From NCBI RefSeq assembly GCF_964186585.1, contig NZ_OZ075067.1, forward strand, positions 868,001 through 932,000: a DNA stretch of 64,000 nucleotides, given 5' to 3'. A program made the position numbers and the translations under genes. The notes below the pieces were generated by a model that was not told the origin of the DNA, searched no databases, and saw nothing but the letters and a program-made list of their open reading frames with translations. The stretch comes from Microbacterium sp. MM2322 (GTDB taxonomy: Bacteria > Actinomycetota > Actinomycetes > Actinomycetales > Microbacteriaceae). Below are positions 18,100 to 26,761 of the stretch, in pieces (positions within the stretch are counted from its first letter, which is position 1; each line of letters begins with the position of its first letter).

Positions 18100-21000
18100 G
18101 TGCACGATGTTTTCGACCGATCGAGCGAGGCTCCCGAGCCCCGCACACTGATCGACATCCTCCGGGCGACCGCGGCGCGGCATCCCGAGTCGTCCGCCCT
18201 CGAGGACGCCGCCGGTGCGCTCAGCTACGCCGAGGTCCTCGCCGAGGTCGTCCGTCGCGCGTCGCGCTTGCGTGCCGCCGGAGTCCGTCGCGGCGATCGC
18301 GTCGGAGTGCGGATGCCGTCGGGATCGCGCGAGCTGTACCTGTCGATCCTCGCGGTGCTCGCCGCGGGCGCCGCGTACGTCCCCGTCGACGCGGACGACC
18401 CGCAGGAGCGCGCCGACCTCGTGTTCGGCGAGGCGCGCGTCCGCGGCGTGGTGGGTCTCGACGGACGTTTCGTCGCCTCGGACGGTGACCCGGTCGGGGA
18501 ACCCGGCGCGGAGGAGCCGCCGCGGCCCGAAGACGACGCGTGGATCATCTTCACCTCGGGCTCGACGGGAGTGCCCAAGGGCGTCGCGGTGAGCCACCGC
18601 TCGGCGGCCGCGTTCGTCGACGCCGAGGCGCGCCTGTTCCTGCAGCACGCGCCGCTCGGACCGGGCGATCGGGTGCTCGCGGGGCTGTCGGTCGCCTTCG
18701 ACGCCTCGTGCGAGGAGATGTGGCTCGCGTGGCGCCACGGCGCCTGCCTCGTCCCCGCGCCGCGCGCGCTCGTCCGCTCGGGGGAGGACCTCGGGCCGTG
18801 GCTGGTGGGGCACGGCATCACGGTCGTCTCGACCGTGCCCACGCTCGCGGCGCTCTGGCCGCAGGACACGGTCGAGAACGTTCGCCTCCTGATCTTCGGC
18901 GGCGAGGCGTGCCCGCCCGAACTGGTCGCGCGGCTCGTCGGCGAGGGACGCGAACTCTGGAACACCTACGGACCCACCGAAGCGACCGTCGTCGCGTGCG
19001 CGGCGCTCCTCGGCGGCGAGGGGCCGGTCCGCATCGGGCTGCCCCTCGACGGCTGGTCGCTGGCGGTCGTCGATGCCGACGGGATGCCGGTGGCTCCCGG
19101 TGCGGTCGGCGAGCTCATCATCGGCGGGGTCGGGCTCGCGCGCTACCTCGACCCGGCCAAGGACGCCGAGAAGTACGCCGCCATGCCCACCCTCGGCTGG
19201 GAGCGGGCGTACCGCTCCGGCGACATGGTGCGGGCGGACCCCGAGGGCCTCGTCTTCCAGGGGCGCGTCGACGATCAGGTGAAGATCGGCGGGAGGCGCA
19301 TCGAGCTCGGCGAGGTCGAGGCGGCCCTGCAGGACCTCGACCTCATCGCCGGCGCCGCCGTGGTCGTGCAGAAGACCGACTCGGGGGCGGCCGTCCTCGT
19401 CGGCTACGTCGTGCCGCGCGACGGGTTCGACCGGGTCGCCGCGCGCGCCCAGCTCGCCGAGGCGTTGCCGGCACCCCTCATCCCGCTCCTCGCCGAGGTG
19501 CCCGACCTGCCGGTCCGCACCTCGGGCAAGGTCGACAAAGCCGCCCTGCCGTGGCCGCTCGAGGACACCGGCGCAGCCGACTCGCACCTCTCCGGCACGG
19601 CGGCCTGGCTCGCCGAGCAGTGGTTCGCCGTCCTCGGTGCGCGCCCGGGCGACGAGGATGCCGACTTCTTCCAGCTCGGCGGCGGATCGCTCGCCGCCGC
19701 GCAGCTCGTGTCGCGGATCCGCTCGCGCGCACCCGAGTTCACGATGGCCGACGTGTACGACCGGCCGAAGCTCCGGCGCATGGCCGACGCCGTCGACGAC
19801 GCCTCCGACGACGGGGCGGATGCCGGAGGTCACAGCTCCGCCCGGCCCACCCCGCGTCGCATGCAGCTGCTGCAGACGCTTCTCGGCTTCCCCCTGTTCG
19901 TGTTGAGCGGGGCGCGCTGGATCACCTGGTTGCTGACCGCCAGCGTCTTGCTGCAGCTCGGCCCGGGCTTCGACTTCCTCCCCGAGACCTCGCCGGTCGC
20001 CGTCATCCTCCTGCTCCTCGTGTTCGCGACTCCGTTCGGGCGGATGGCGATCTCGGCCGCCGCCGCGCGGCTGCTGCTCGCCGGGGTCCGAGCGGGGGAC
20101 TACCCGCGCGGCGGCGGCGTGCACCTGCGGCTGTGGCTCGCGGAGCAGATCGCGCACCAGATCGATCCGGTCGGCCTCGCGGGGGCACCCTGGGTCGTCT
20201 ACTACGCCCGCGCGCTGGGCGCGAAGATCGGCACGAACGTCGACCTCCACACCCTGCCGCCGGTGACCGGCATGCTCCACATCGGTGCCGGCGCCGCGAT
20301 CGAACCCGAGGTCGACCTGGCCGGGCACTGGATCGACGGCGACACGGTCCGCATCGGATCGATCCGCATCGGCGCCGGCGCCACGGTCGGCGCCCGCAGC
20401 ACGCTCGCGCCGGGCACGAAGATCGGGCGCGGCGCCGAGGTCGCCCCCGGCTCGGCCGTGTTCGGCCGGGTCCGCGCCGGCCAGCGATGGGCCGGCTCGC
20501 CGGCCGCGCGCATCGGCGGCACGTCGACGCCGTTCGCCCCCTCCCCGCCTCCGCCCGGGCGCCGGTGGCTCTGGGCGTACGGCGTGTCCTCGGCGTTCCT
20601 GGGCGCTCTCCCGTTCCTCGCGTTCGCCGCGGGTGGCGCCGTCGTCACGGCGGGCGCCCGCGAGGCCGACACGATCGCTGAAGCCGTGCCGCCGCTGCTG
20701 GCGATGCTCGTGCCCGGCGTCCTCACGGCGGGCGTGCTGTTCGCCGGCGCCGTCGTGCTCGTCGTGCGGCTCCTCTCGCTCGGGATGACCCCGGGCGTCC
20801 ACCCCGTCCGCAGTCGCGTCGCTTGGCAGGCGTGGACCACCGAGCGCATCCTCGACTCGGCGCGGGTTCTCCTCTTCCCGCTCTACTCGAGCCTCTTCAC
20901 ACCCGTCTGGCTCCGGATGCTGGGCGCCAAGGTCGGGCGGGAGGTCGAGGCATCCACTGTTCTCCTCATCCCCGCGATGACGACGATCGACGACGGAGCC

Positions 21001-21978
21001 TTCCTCGCCGACGACACGATGGTCGGCACCTACGAGCTGAACCGGGGGTGGATGCGGCTGGGTCCGGCCCGCATCGGCAAGCGCGCGTTCCTCGGCAACT
21101 CGGGGCTCGCGGCGGGAGGCCACCGGGTGCCGAAGGACGGTCTCATCGCCGTCCTGTCCGTCGCGCCCGAGAAGGCGAAGGCCGGCTCGTCGTGGCTGGG
21201 GTCACCGGCCGTGCGTCTGCGCCGCGTGGTCAACGAGGCGGACCTCGAACGAACGTATCGACCGCACCCGCGGCTGCGTGTCGCCCGGACGCTCTGGGAG
21301 CTCCTCCGCTTCGTGCCCGTCGTCGTCACGTGTGCGCTCGGCCTCGCGGTGCTGCTCGTGTTCGCAGCCATCGTCGAGGTCGCGGGCCTCGGCGTCGCGC
21401 TGGCGGCGTCGGGGGCCGTGCTCCTCGCGGCAGGCGCGGTCGCGGCGGGCATCACCACCGTGGCGAAGTGGGTGCTGGTCGGGCCGATCCGCCCGGGGGA
21501 GCACCCCCTCTGGTCGAGTTTCGTGTGGCGGACCGAGGTCGCCGACACCTTCACCGAGATGGTCGCCGCCCCCTGGTTCGCCTCGCCGGCGTCGGGGACC
21601 CCGGCGCTCGCCGTGTGGCTCCGGACCCTCGGGACGAAGATCGGCCGCGGCGTCTGGACCGACAGCTACTGGTTCCCAGAACCCGACCTCGTCACCCTCG
21701 GCGACGGCGCGACGGTCGGCCGCGGATGTGTGGTTCAGACGCATCTGTTCCATGATCGTGTGATGAGCATCGACACCGTGACCCTCGAACCGGGGGCGAC
21801 CCTCGGGCCGCACTCGGTGGTCCTGCCCGCGGCCACGATCGCCGCGGACGCGACGGTGGGCCCGGCATCCCTCGTCATGCGCGGCGAGACCGTGCCCGCC
21901 GGAAGCCGCTGGAGCGGCAACCCCATCGGACCGTGGCGTGCGGTCAAGGTCCGCGCGTACCAGGACGCGGAAGGATGA
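18100..21978 (+). CDS. Pls/PosA-type single-module nonribosomal peptide synthetase, probably lysine-activating (epsilon-poly-lysine synthetase-like)
   Basis: A 1292-residue membrane synthetase with the layout of Streptomyces albulus epsilon-poly-L-lysine synthetase (about 1,300 residues). Domains: adenylation (about 15-480; FTSGSTGVPKG at 151-161, NTYGPTE, SGKVDK); carrier protein (about 495-570; LGGGS with phosphopantetheine Ser530); then membrane helices alternating with three tandem soluble domains that carry hexapeptide/left-handed-beta-helix-like repeats (e.g. IGAGATVGARSTLAPG and GDGATVGRGCVV). No condensation or thioesterase domain is present; in Pls the tandem domains form the peptide bonds. 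Aligning to GrsA PheA gives the ten-residue pocket DAESIGTVVK, 8 of 10 identical to the lysine code DAESIGSVCK as I recall it from bacitracin synthetase. GTG start at 18100; the stop overlaps the M1 peptidase ATG. Confidence 0.88.
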   Translation: MHDVFDRSSEAPEPRTLIDILRATAARHPESSALEDAAGALSYAEVLAEVVRRASRLRAAGVRRGDRVGVRMPSGSRELYLSILAVLAAGAAYVPVDADDPQERADLVFGEARVRGVVGLDGRFVASDGDPVGEPGAEEPPRPEDDAWIIFTSGSTGVPKGVAVSHRSAAAFVDAEARLFLQHAPLGPGDRVLAGLSVAFDASCEEMWLAWRHGACLVPAPRALVRSGEDLGPWLVGHGITVVSTVPTLAALWPQDTVENVRLLIFGGEACPPELVARLVGEGRELWNTYGPTEATVVACAALLGGEGPVRIGLPLDGWSLAVVDADGMPVAPGAVGELIIGGVGLARYLDPAKDAEKYAAMPTLGWERAYRSGDMVRADPEGLVFQGRVDDQVKIGGRRIELGEVEAALQDLDLIAGAAVVVQKTDSGAAVLVGYVVPRDGFDRVAARAQLAEALPAPLIPLLAEVPDLPVRTSGKVDKAALPWPLEDTGAADSHLSGTAAWLAEQWFAVLGARPGDEDADFFQLGGGSLAAAQLVSRIRSRAPEFTMADVYDRPKLRRMADAVDDASDDGADAGGHSSARPTPRRMQLLQTLLGFPLFVLSGARWITWLLTASVLLQLGPGFDFLPETSPVAVILLLLVFATPFGRMAISAAAARLLLAGVRAGDYPRGGGVHLRLWLAEQIAHQIDPVGLAGAPWVVYYARALGAKIGTNVDLHTLPPVTGMLHIGAGAAIEPEVDLAGHWIDGDTVRIGSIRIGAGATVGARSTLAPGTKIGRGAEVAPGSAVFGRVRAGQRWAGSPAARIGGTSTPFAPSPPPPGRRWLWAYGVSSAFLGALPFLAFAAGGAVVTAGAREADTIAEAVPPLLAMLVPGVLTAGVLFAGAVVLVVRLLSLGMTPGVHPVRSRVAWQAWTTERILDSARVLLFPLYSSLFTPVWLRMLGAKVGREVEASTVLLIPAMTTIDDGAFLADDTMVGTYELNRGWMRLGPARIGKRAFLGNSGLAAGGHRVPKDGLIAVLSVAPEKAKAGSSWLGSPAVRLRRVVNEADLERTYRPHPRLRVARTLWELLRFVPVVVTCALGLAVLLVFAAIVEVAGLGVALAASGAVLLAAGAVAAGITTVAKWVLVGPIRPGEHPLWSSFVWRTEVADTFTEMVAAPWFASPASGTPALAVWLRTLGTKIGRGVWTDSYWFPEPDLVTLGDGATVGRGCVVQTHLFHDRVMSIDTVTLEPGATLGPHSVVLPAATIAADATVGPASLVMRGETVPAGSRWSGNPIGPWRAVKVRAYQDAEG

Positions 21979-23354
21979 TCGTCGACCCGTACACACCGGT
22001 CAGCGGCGACAGCTCCTATGCCGCGGTGCACTACGACCTCGATCTCGATTACAAGCTCGCCGGCAATCGTCTGACGGCGACGGCGACCATCGACATCCGT
22101 GCGCGCGAGGAGATCCGCTCCGCCGCGTTCGACCTCGTCGGACTGCGCGTCAGCCGCGTGAAGGTGGCGGGCGATACGCGCGCGTCGTTCCGGCAGACGG
22201 ATCGCAAGGTGCGCGTGACGTTCTCGACCCCGCTGGCAGCGGGCGACACGGCACGCATCGCGATCACCTACGCGGGAGCACCGCAGCCGCGTCGGACCCG
22301 CTGGGGTCTCCTCGGCTGGGAGGAGCTCGAGGACGGCCTCATCGTGGCCTCGCAGCCGACCGGAGCGCCCACCTGGTTCCCCTGCAACGACCTGCCGTGC
22401 GAGAAGTCGACGTACGCGCTCCGGGTCGCGACAGACCCCGGGTACGCAGTGGTCACGGGTGCGACCGGCACCCGCGCGCGAGCCGGGCGGCGCGACGCCT
22501 GGTCGTTCACGATCGACACCCCGACGCCCTCGTATCTCCTGACGCTCCAGATCGGGCCCTATCGAGAGACCGCGGTCGACCTCGCCGGGGTCCCCGGCCG
22601 GCTCTTCCACCCGGCGGGCCTCGAGAACCGCGCCGCGGCCGACTTCTCCCTGCTCGGCGACATGATGAGCGCGTTCGCGGAGTCGTTCGGCCCCTACCCC
22701 TTCCCGCAGTACACGATCGTCGTCACGCAGGACGAGCTCGAGATCCCGCTCGAGGCGCAGGGCATGGGCATCTTCGGGTCGAACCACATCGACGGCGCCG
22801 GGTCGCTCGAACGTCTCGTCGCCCACGAGCTCGCCCACCAGTGGTTCGGCAACAGCGTCGGGGTCGAGGGCTGGCAGCACATCTGGCTCAACGAGGGCTT
22901 CGCCTGCTACGCCGAGTGGGTCTGGTCGGAAGCGTCGGGCAAGGCGACCGCCCACGGGCTCGCCCTCGCCCACCACGCCCGGCTCGCAGCGCTCCCGCAG
23001 GACCTCCGCGTGTCCGACCCGGGTCCCGACCTCATGTTCGACGACCGCGTCTACACCCGCGGCGCACTGGCCCTACACGCGCTGCGGCTGACCGTGGGCG
23101 ACGACCCGTTCTTCTCGCTCCTGCGCGAATGGACGACCCGGCACCGGTTCGGGGTCGTCACGACCGCAGACTTCACCGCGCTCGCCGAGGAGCAGACGGG
23201 CGCCGCTCTCGGCCCGCTGTTCACGGCGTGGCTCGACGACACTGCTCTGCCGGACCTCCCGAAGGGCGGAAAGCGGGGGGCGCGTCCCGCGTCCATCACC
23301 GAGCGGGTCGGGCTGATCGACGCCGTGTTCAGGCGGGATCGATCGCGAGGCTGA
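21975..23354 (+). CDS. M1-family zinc metallopeptidase (short aminopeptidase type)
   Basis: A 459-residue protein. The N-terminal beta domain covers about 1-210. The thermolysin-like catalytic domain has the zinc site HELAHQWFGN (His284, Glu285, His288) and NEGFACYAEW giving Glu307 as third ligand (HExxH-18-E). It stops after the catalytic domain, so it lacks the large helical C-terminus of PepN. No signal peptide is seen, so it is probably cytosolic. The ATG overlaps the synthetase stop (ATGA), implying co-translation. Zinc aminopeptidases that degrade epsilon-poly-lysine are known from producer Streptomyces, so a product-trimming or self-protection role is a reasonable inference. The 3' end overlaps the convergent PPTase gene by 26 nt. 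Confidence 0.88.
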   Translation: MIVDPYTPVSGDSSYAAVHYDLDLDYKLAGNRLTATATIDIRAREEIRSAAFDLVGLRVSRVKVAGDTRASFRQTDRKVRVTFSTPLAAGDTARIAITYAGAPQPRRTRWGLLGWEELEDGLIVASQPTGAPTWFPCNDLPCEKSTYALRVATDPGYAVVTGATGTRARAGRRDAWSFTIDTPTPSYLLTLQIGPYRETAVDLAGVPGRLFHPAGLENRAAADFSLLGDMMSAFAESFGPYPFPQYTIVVTQDELEIPLEAQGMGIFGSNHIDGAGSLERLVAHELAHQWFGNSVGVEGWQHIWLNEGFACYAEWVWSEASGKATAHGLALAHHARLAALPQDLRVSDPGPDLMFDDRVYTRGALALHALRLTVGDDPFFSLLREWTTRHRFGVVTTADFTALAEEQTGAALGPLFTAWLDDTALPDLPKGGKRGARPASITERVGLIDAVFRRDRSRG

Positions 23355-23868
23355 CGACGTAACCCGCCGGCCCCGTCACGCGGTGGACGGCGATCGTGCG
23401 GTCGTTGTCCGGAACCCGCGCACGCCCGTCCGCGACGACGACGGTGGCAGGGTCGACCCGGAGGCCGCGACCGTCGGCCTTGAGCGCCGCCTCGATGGCG
23501 GTCCACCCGCCCGCGTCGGGCGGGGGTGACGGCGCGAAGAGGGCGTCGAGGCCGGGGAGAGTACCGGCATCCCTCTCCACATCGATTCCGATCGCCCGGG
23601 CGTGAGCCGCCGCGGCGACGACCACCCCGGGAGCGTACGCGACGCTGATCGCGGCGTCGTCGCTCCGGAGCGGGCCGTGGTCGACGCCCCCGCACACCTC
23701 GCATCGCTGGCGGATGCCGGTGTCCGCCACCCCGAGCAGGCTCAGCGCCTCGCGGAGCAGGTGCCGGCCGGCGACGCGCGCCTCGGCAGTGCGACCGCTG
23801 CCGGCCGTCTCCGGCACGGTCCGCCAGCCGACGACGACGCCGTCGGGGTGGGAGAGGCGGACGAGCAC
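23329..23868 (-). CDS. 4'-phosphopantetheinyl transferase (Sfp-like, short)
   Basis: A 179-residue PPTase that would load the carrier-protein serine with the CoA-derived arm. Visible: the magnesium motif IGIDVE (Asp96, Glu98), the WxxxEAxxK motif WTAIEAALK (Glu126, Lys130), and the Cys-x2-Cys-Gly...His-Gly segment CEVCGGVDHGP typical of Sfp proteins. At 179 residues it is shorter than Sfp (about 224), but all catalytic motifs are kept. It converges on the M1 gene; the natural partner is the carrier domain of the neighbouring synthetase. Confidence 0.85.
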   Translation of the reverse strand: MLVRLSHPDGVVVGWRTVPETAGSGRTAEARVAGRHLLREALSLLGVADTGIRQRCEVCGGVDHGPLRSDDAAISVAYAPGVVVAAAAHARAIGIDVERDAGTLPGLDALFAPSPPPDAGGWTAIEAALKADGRGLRVDPATVVVADGRARVPDNDRTIAVHRVTGPAGYVVSLAIDPA

Positions 23869-23958
23869 GGGGCCAGGCTACCCGCGCCGGGCGTCACACA
23901 TCGTCGGCAGGGTGTCAACCGGCATCCCCTTCGTCGGCATCGGGGTGACACTCGAGCG

Positions 23959-25770
23959 ATGCCTCCCCTCGACGACTCCGCACCCGGTCAGGACCTGCGC
24001 AGCTACGCGCCGATCGGCGACGGGCGGACGGTCGCCCTCATCGGGTTGCGCGGCCAGATCGACTGGATGCCGCTCCCCGGCATCGACGACCTGCCGATCT
24101 TCGGGCGACTGCTCGACGACGACGCGGGCGGGTGCATCGAGATGGAGCCGGTCGAGGAGTACGAGGTGCGCCGCCGGTATCTGCCGCGCACGAACGTGCT
24201 CGTCACGACCTTCACGACCTCGTCGGGGAAGGCGACGGTCACCGACGCGCTCGTCACGGGCGTCGCGGGGCGATTGCCGTGGTCGGAACTCGCGCGCCGC
24301 GTCGACGGTGTCGAGGGCGAGGTCGCCTTCCGGTGGCGGGTGCAGCCGGGCACGTCGCTGAAGACCGCGGCGCCGTGGCACGACCGGGCGAACGGTCGCA
24401 GCATCCTGCGCTCAGGACTGACGACGATCGGTGTCACCGGCCGCGACCATGGTCCGGAGCCGGCAGCGTCGGCCGACGGGATCGCGACAGGACTCGCGGG
24501 CGGTTTCACGACGGGCGCGGGGACTCGGCACCTGCTGATCGTCGTCGGCACGCACGACGAGCCGATCCACTTCCCCGATCCCGACAACGTCGACCGCGGC
24601 ATCGACCGCACGATCGAGGCCTGGCGCGCGTGGTCGCGGGAGTTCTCGTACGAGGGCCCCTGGGCGACGGATGTGCAGCGGAGCGCGCTGATGCTGAAGC
24701 TCCTGATCCACAGCCCCACCGGCGCTATCGCGGCCGCCGCGACGACGTCGCTGCCCGAGAACCTCGCCGGTGGCAAGAACTGGGACTATCGACTCGCCTG
24801 GGTGCGTGACCTGGCCTACACCGTCGACGCGCTCATCGGCTTCGGTCTGCGTGAAGAGACCCACGCCGCCATCTCGTGGCTGCTGCGGACGATCCGCCGT
24901 CACGGTCCGGAGCTCCACGTCATGTACACCCTCGACGGGGAGCTCGACGGGCACGTCACGGAGTACGACGTGCCCGGCTGGCGGGGCATCGGTCCGGTCG
25001 TGACCGGCAACCCCGCGCGCGAGCAGGTGCAGCTCGGCGTGTACGGCGATCTGTTCGCCATCTGCCGCGCCTACGTCGAGGCGGGCAACGCTCTCGACGT
25101 CGAGACCGGACGGATGCTGTCGATGTATGCCGACCAGGTGTGCGACGCGTGGCGGAACCCCGATTCGGGCATGTGGGAGCTCCCCGAGGAGCGGCACTAC
25201 GTGTCGTCGAAGATGGGATGCTGGCAGGCCCTCAACGACGCCGTCACCCTCGCGGAGCTGGGGCAGATCCCCGGCAGCAGCGAGCGCTGGGCGGCCGAGG
25301 CGACACTCGTCCGCGAGTGGGTCGATGAGCATGGCTGGTCGGAGTCCCGCGGCGCGTACGTCATGGCGCAGGGCAGCCGCGACCTCGACGCATCCGTTCT
25401 GCTGCACTCGCTGAGCGGGTTCGACCGCGGCGAGCGGATGTCGCGCACGATCGATGCGCTCACGGGAGAACTCGGCGAAGGGCCGCACCTGTACCGCTAC
25501 ACCGGCATGCGCGACGAGGAGGCGACGTTCGTCGCGTGCGGCTTCTGGCGGGCAGCCGCGCTCGTCTGCGTCGGACGTCACGACGAGGGCATCGCCGCGA
25601 TGGACGAGCTGGTGAAGACCGGCAACGACGTCGGGATGTTCGCCGAGATGATCGACCCCGACGACGGGGCGTTCCTCGGCAACCTCCCGCAAGCGCTCAG
25701 CCACCTGGCGCTGATCCGCGCCGCCCTCACGATCCGGGAGCTCGTGGGCGACGACGCCACCGGCTCCTGA
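23959..25770 (+). CDS. Glycoside hydrolase family 15 protein (glucoamylase/trehalase type)
   Basis: A 603-residue cytosolic GH15 enzyme. The N-terminal super-beta-sandwich (about 1-230) starts with SYAPIGDGRTVALIGLRGQIDWMPLP. The (alpha/alpha)6 barrel (about 235-590) contains NWDYRLAWVRDLAYTV, the GH15 signature around the substrate pocket, KMGCWQALNDAVTLAE, and YRYTGMRDEEATFVACGFW near the catalytic base. No signal peptide, so the substrate is intracellular: glycogen-like glucan or trehalose, as in actinobacterial GH15 trehalases. ATG 23959 was chosen as the first ATG of the conserved frame; no strong ribosome site is visible. Confidence 0.88.
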   Translation: MPPLDDSAPGQDLRSYAPIGDGRTVALIGLRGQIDWMPLPGIDDLPIFGRLLDDDAGGCIEMEPVEEYEVRRRYLPRTNVLVTTFTTSSGKATVTDALVTGVAGRLPWSELARRVDGVEGEVAFRWRVQPGTSLKTAAPWHDRANGRSILRSGLTTIGVTGRDHGPEPAASADGIATGLAGGFTTGAGTRHLLIVVGTHDEPIHFPDPDNVDRGIDRTIEAWRAWSREFSYEGPWATDVQRSALMLKLLIHSPTGAIAAAATTSLPENLAGGKNWDYRLAWVRDLAYTVDALIGFGLREETHAAISWLLRTIRRHGPELHVMYTLDGELDGHVTEYDVPGWRGIGPVVTGNPAREQVQLGVYGDLFAICRAYVEAGNALDVETGRMLSMYADQVCDAWRNPDSGMWELPEERHYVSSKMGCWQALNDAVTLAELGQIPGSSERWAAEATLVREWVDEHGWSESRGAYVMAQGSRDLDASVLLHSLSGFDRGERMSRTIDALTGELGEGPHLYRYTGMRDEEATFVACGFWRAAALVCVGRHDEGIAAMDELVKTGNDVGMFAEMIDPDDGAFLGNLPQALSHLALIRAALTIRELVGDDATGS

Positions 25771-25807
25771 CGACCTCACGACGACCACCACGAAGAAGGA
25801 GAGCACG

Positions 25808-26704
25808 ATGTCACGCGACCAGTACACGTTCACGAACCCGGTGGAGCTCTACTCCGAGATCGAGCCCCAGAAGGGCCACCAGCAGGAGCCCGGCCTCGAC
25901 GCCGACCTCGCGCCGAAGGCCGACCTCGGCGAAGACACCTACCGCGGCACCGGCCGCCTGGCGGGCCGTAAGGCCCTCATCACCGGCGGCGACTCGGGCA
26001 TCGGCGCGGCCACGGCCATCGCCTTCGCCCGCGAGGGCGCCGATGTCGCCCTGTCGTACCTGCCCGAAGAGGAAGAGGACGCGCAGCGCATCGCCGGCAT
26101 CCTCCGCGAGGCCGGCGCGACCGTCCTCACCTTCCCCGGCGACCTGAAGCAGAAGGACTACTGCGTCGAGCTGGTCTCGAAGACCGTCGACGCGCTCGGT
26201 GGACTCGACATCGTCGTCAACAACGGCGGAAAGCAGATCTACAACGAGGATCTGGCGACGCTCGACGACCAGCAGTTCGACGACACGTTCACGACGAATG
26301 TCGACGCCATGTTCTGGATCACGAAAGCCGCCCTGCCGCACCTGCCCGCCGGATCGACGATCATCAACACGACGTCGATCCAGGCGTACTCGCCGTCGGA
26401 GACGCTCGTCGACTACGCCTCGACGAAGGCGACGATCAACGCCTTCACGAAGGCGCTGGCCCAGCAGCTGGCACCGAAGGGGATCCGCGTCAACGCGGTG
26501 GCGCCCGGACCGATCTGGACGCCGCTCCAGGTCACCGACGGTCAGCCGCCCGAGAAGCTCGAGTCGTTCGGTGAGCAGACCCCGCTCGGGCGCATGGGCC
26601 AGCCCGCGGAACTCGCTCCGGCCTACGTGTTCCTCGCCTCGGCCGAATCGAGCTACGTGCTCGGCGAGACCCTCAACGTCAACGGCGGGATGCCGACTCC
26701 CTGA
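25808..26704 (+). CDS. SDR-family oxidoreductase (general-stress type)
   Basis: A 298-residue NAD(P)-dependent short-chain dehydrogenase. An acidic N-terminal arm of about 45 residues precedes the Rossmann motif ITGGDSGIGAATA, then NNGGKQ, the catalytic Ser of NTTSIQAY and the YASTK pair (Tyr/Lys). The N-terminal arm and C-terminal YVLGETLNVNGG are typical of the YdaD/YhdF stress-related subgroup. The ribosome site GAAGGAG is about 8 nt before the ATG. The substrate is unknown. It ends at a strong bidirectional terminator. Confidence 0.9.
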   Translation: MSRDQYTFTNPVELYSEIEPQKGHQQEPGLDADLAPKADLGEDTYRGTGRLAGRKALITGGDSGIGAATAIAFAREGADVALSYLPEEEEDAQRIAGILREAGATVLTFPGDLKQKDYCVELVSKTVDALGGLDIVVNNGGKQIYNEDLATLDDQQFDDTFTTNVDAMFWITKAALPHLPAGSTIINTTSIQAYSPSETLVDYASTKATINAFTKALAQQLAPKGIRVNAVAPGPIWTPLQVTDGQPPEKLESFGEQTPLGRMGQPAELAPAYVFLASAESSYVLGETLNVNGGMPTP

Positions 26705-26717
26705 CGCCCGCATGACG

Positions 26718-26748
26718 AAGGCCCCGGCGCATCACGCGCCGGGGCCTT
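26718..26748. terminator. Bidirectional terminator between the SDR gene and tctA
   Basis: A perfect 13-bp inverted repeat, AAGGCCCCGGCGC with GCGCCGGGGCCTT, around a 5-nt loop, placed between the convergent SDR and tctA genes. Confidence 0.85.
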
Positions 26749-26761
26749 CTGTCGTGGGAGA

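Noticed and set aside
16759..21123. Open frame of 1454 codons antisense to the glycosyltransferase and synthetase genes
   Set aside because: Composition is Arg/Gly/Asp/Ala low-complexity with no domain, and it is exactly opposite genes with clear catalytic motifs. Long antisense frames are expected in high-GC DNA.
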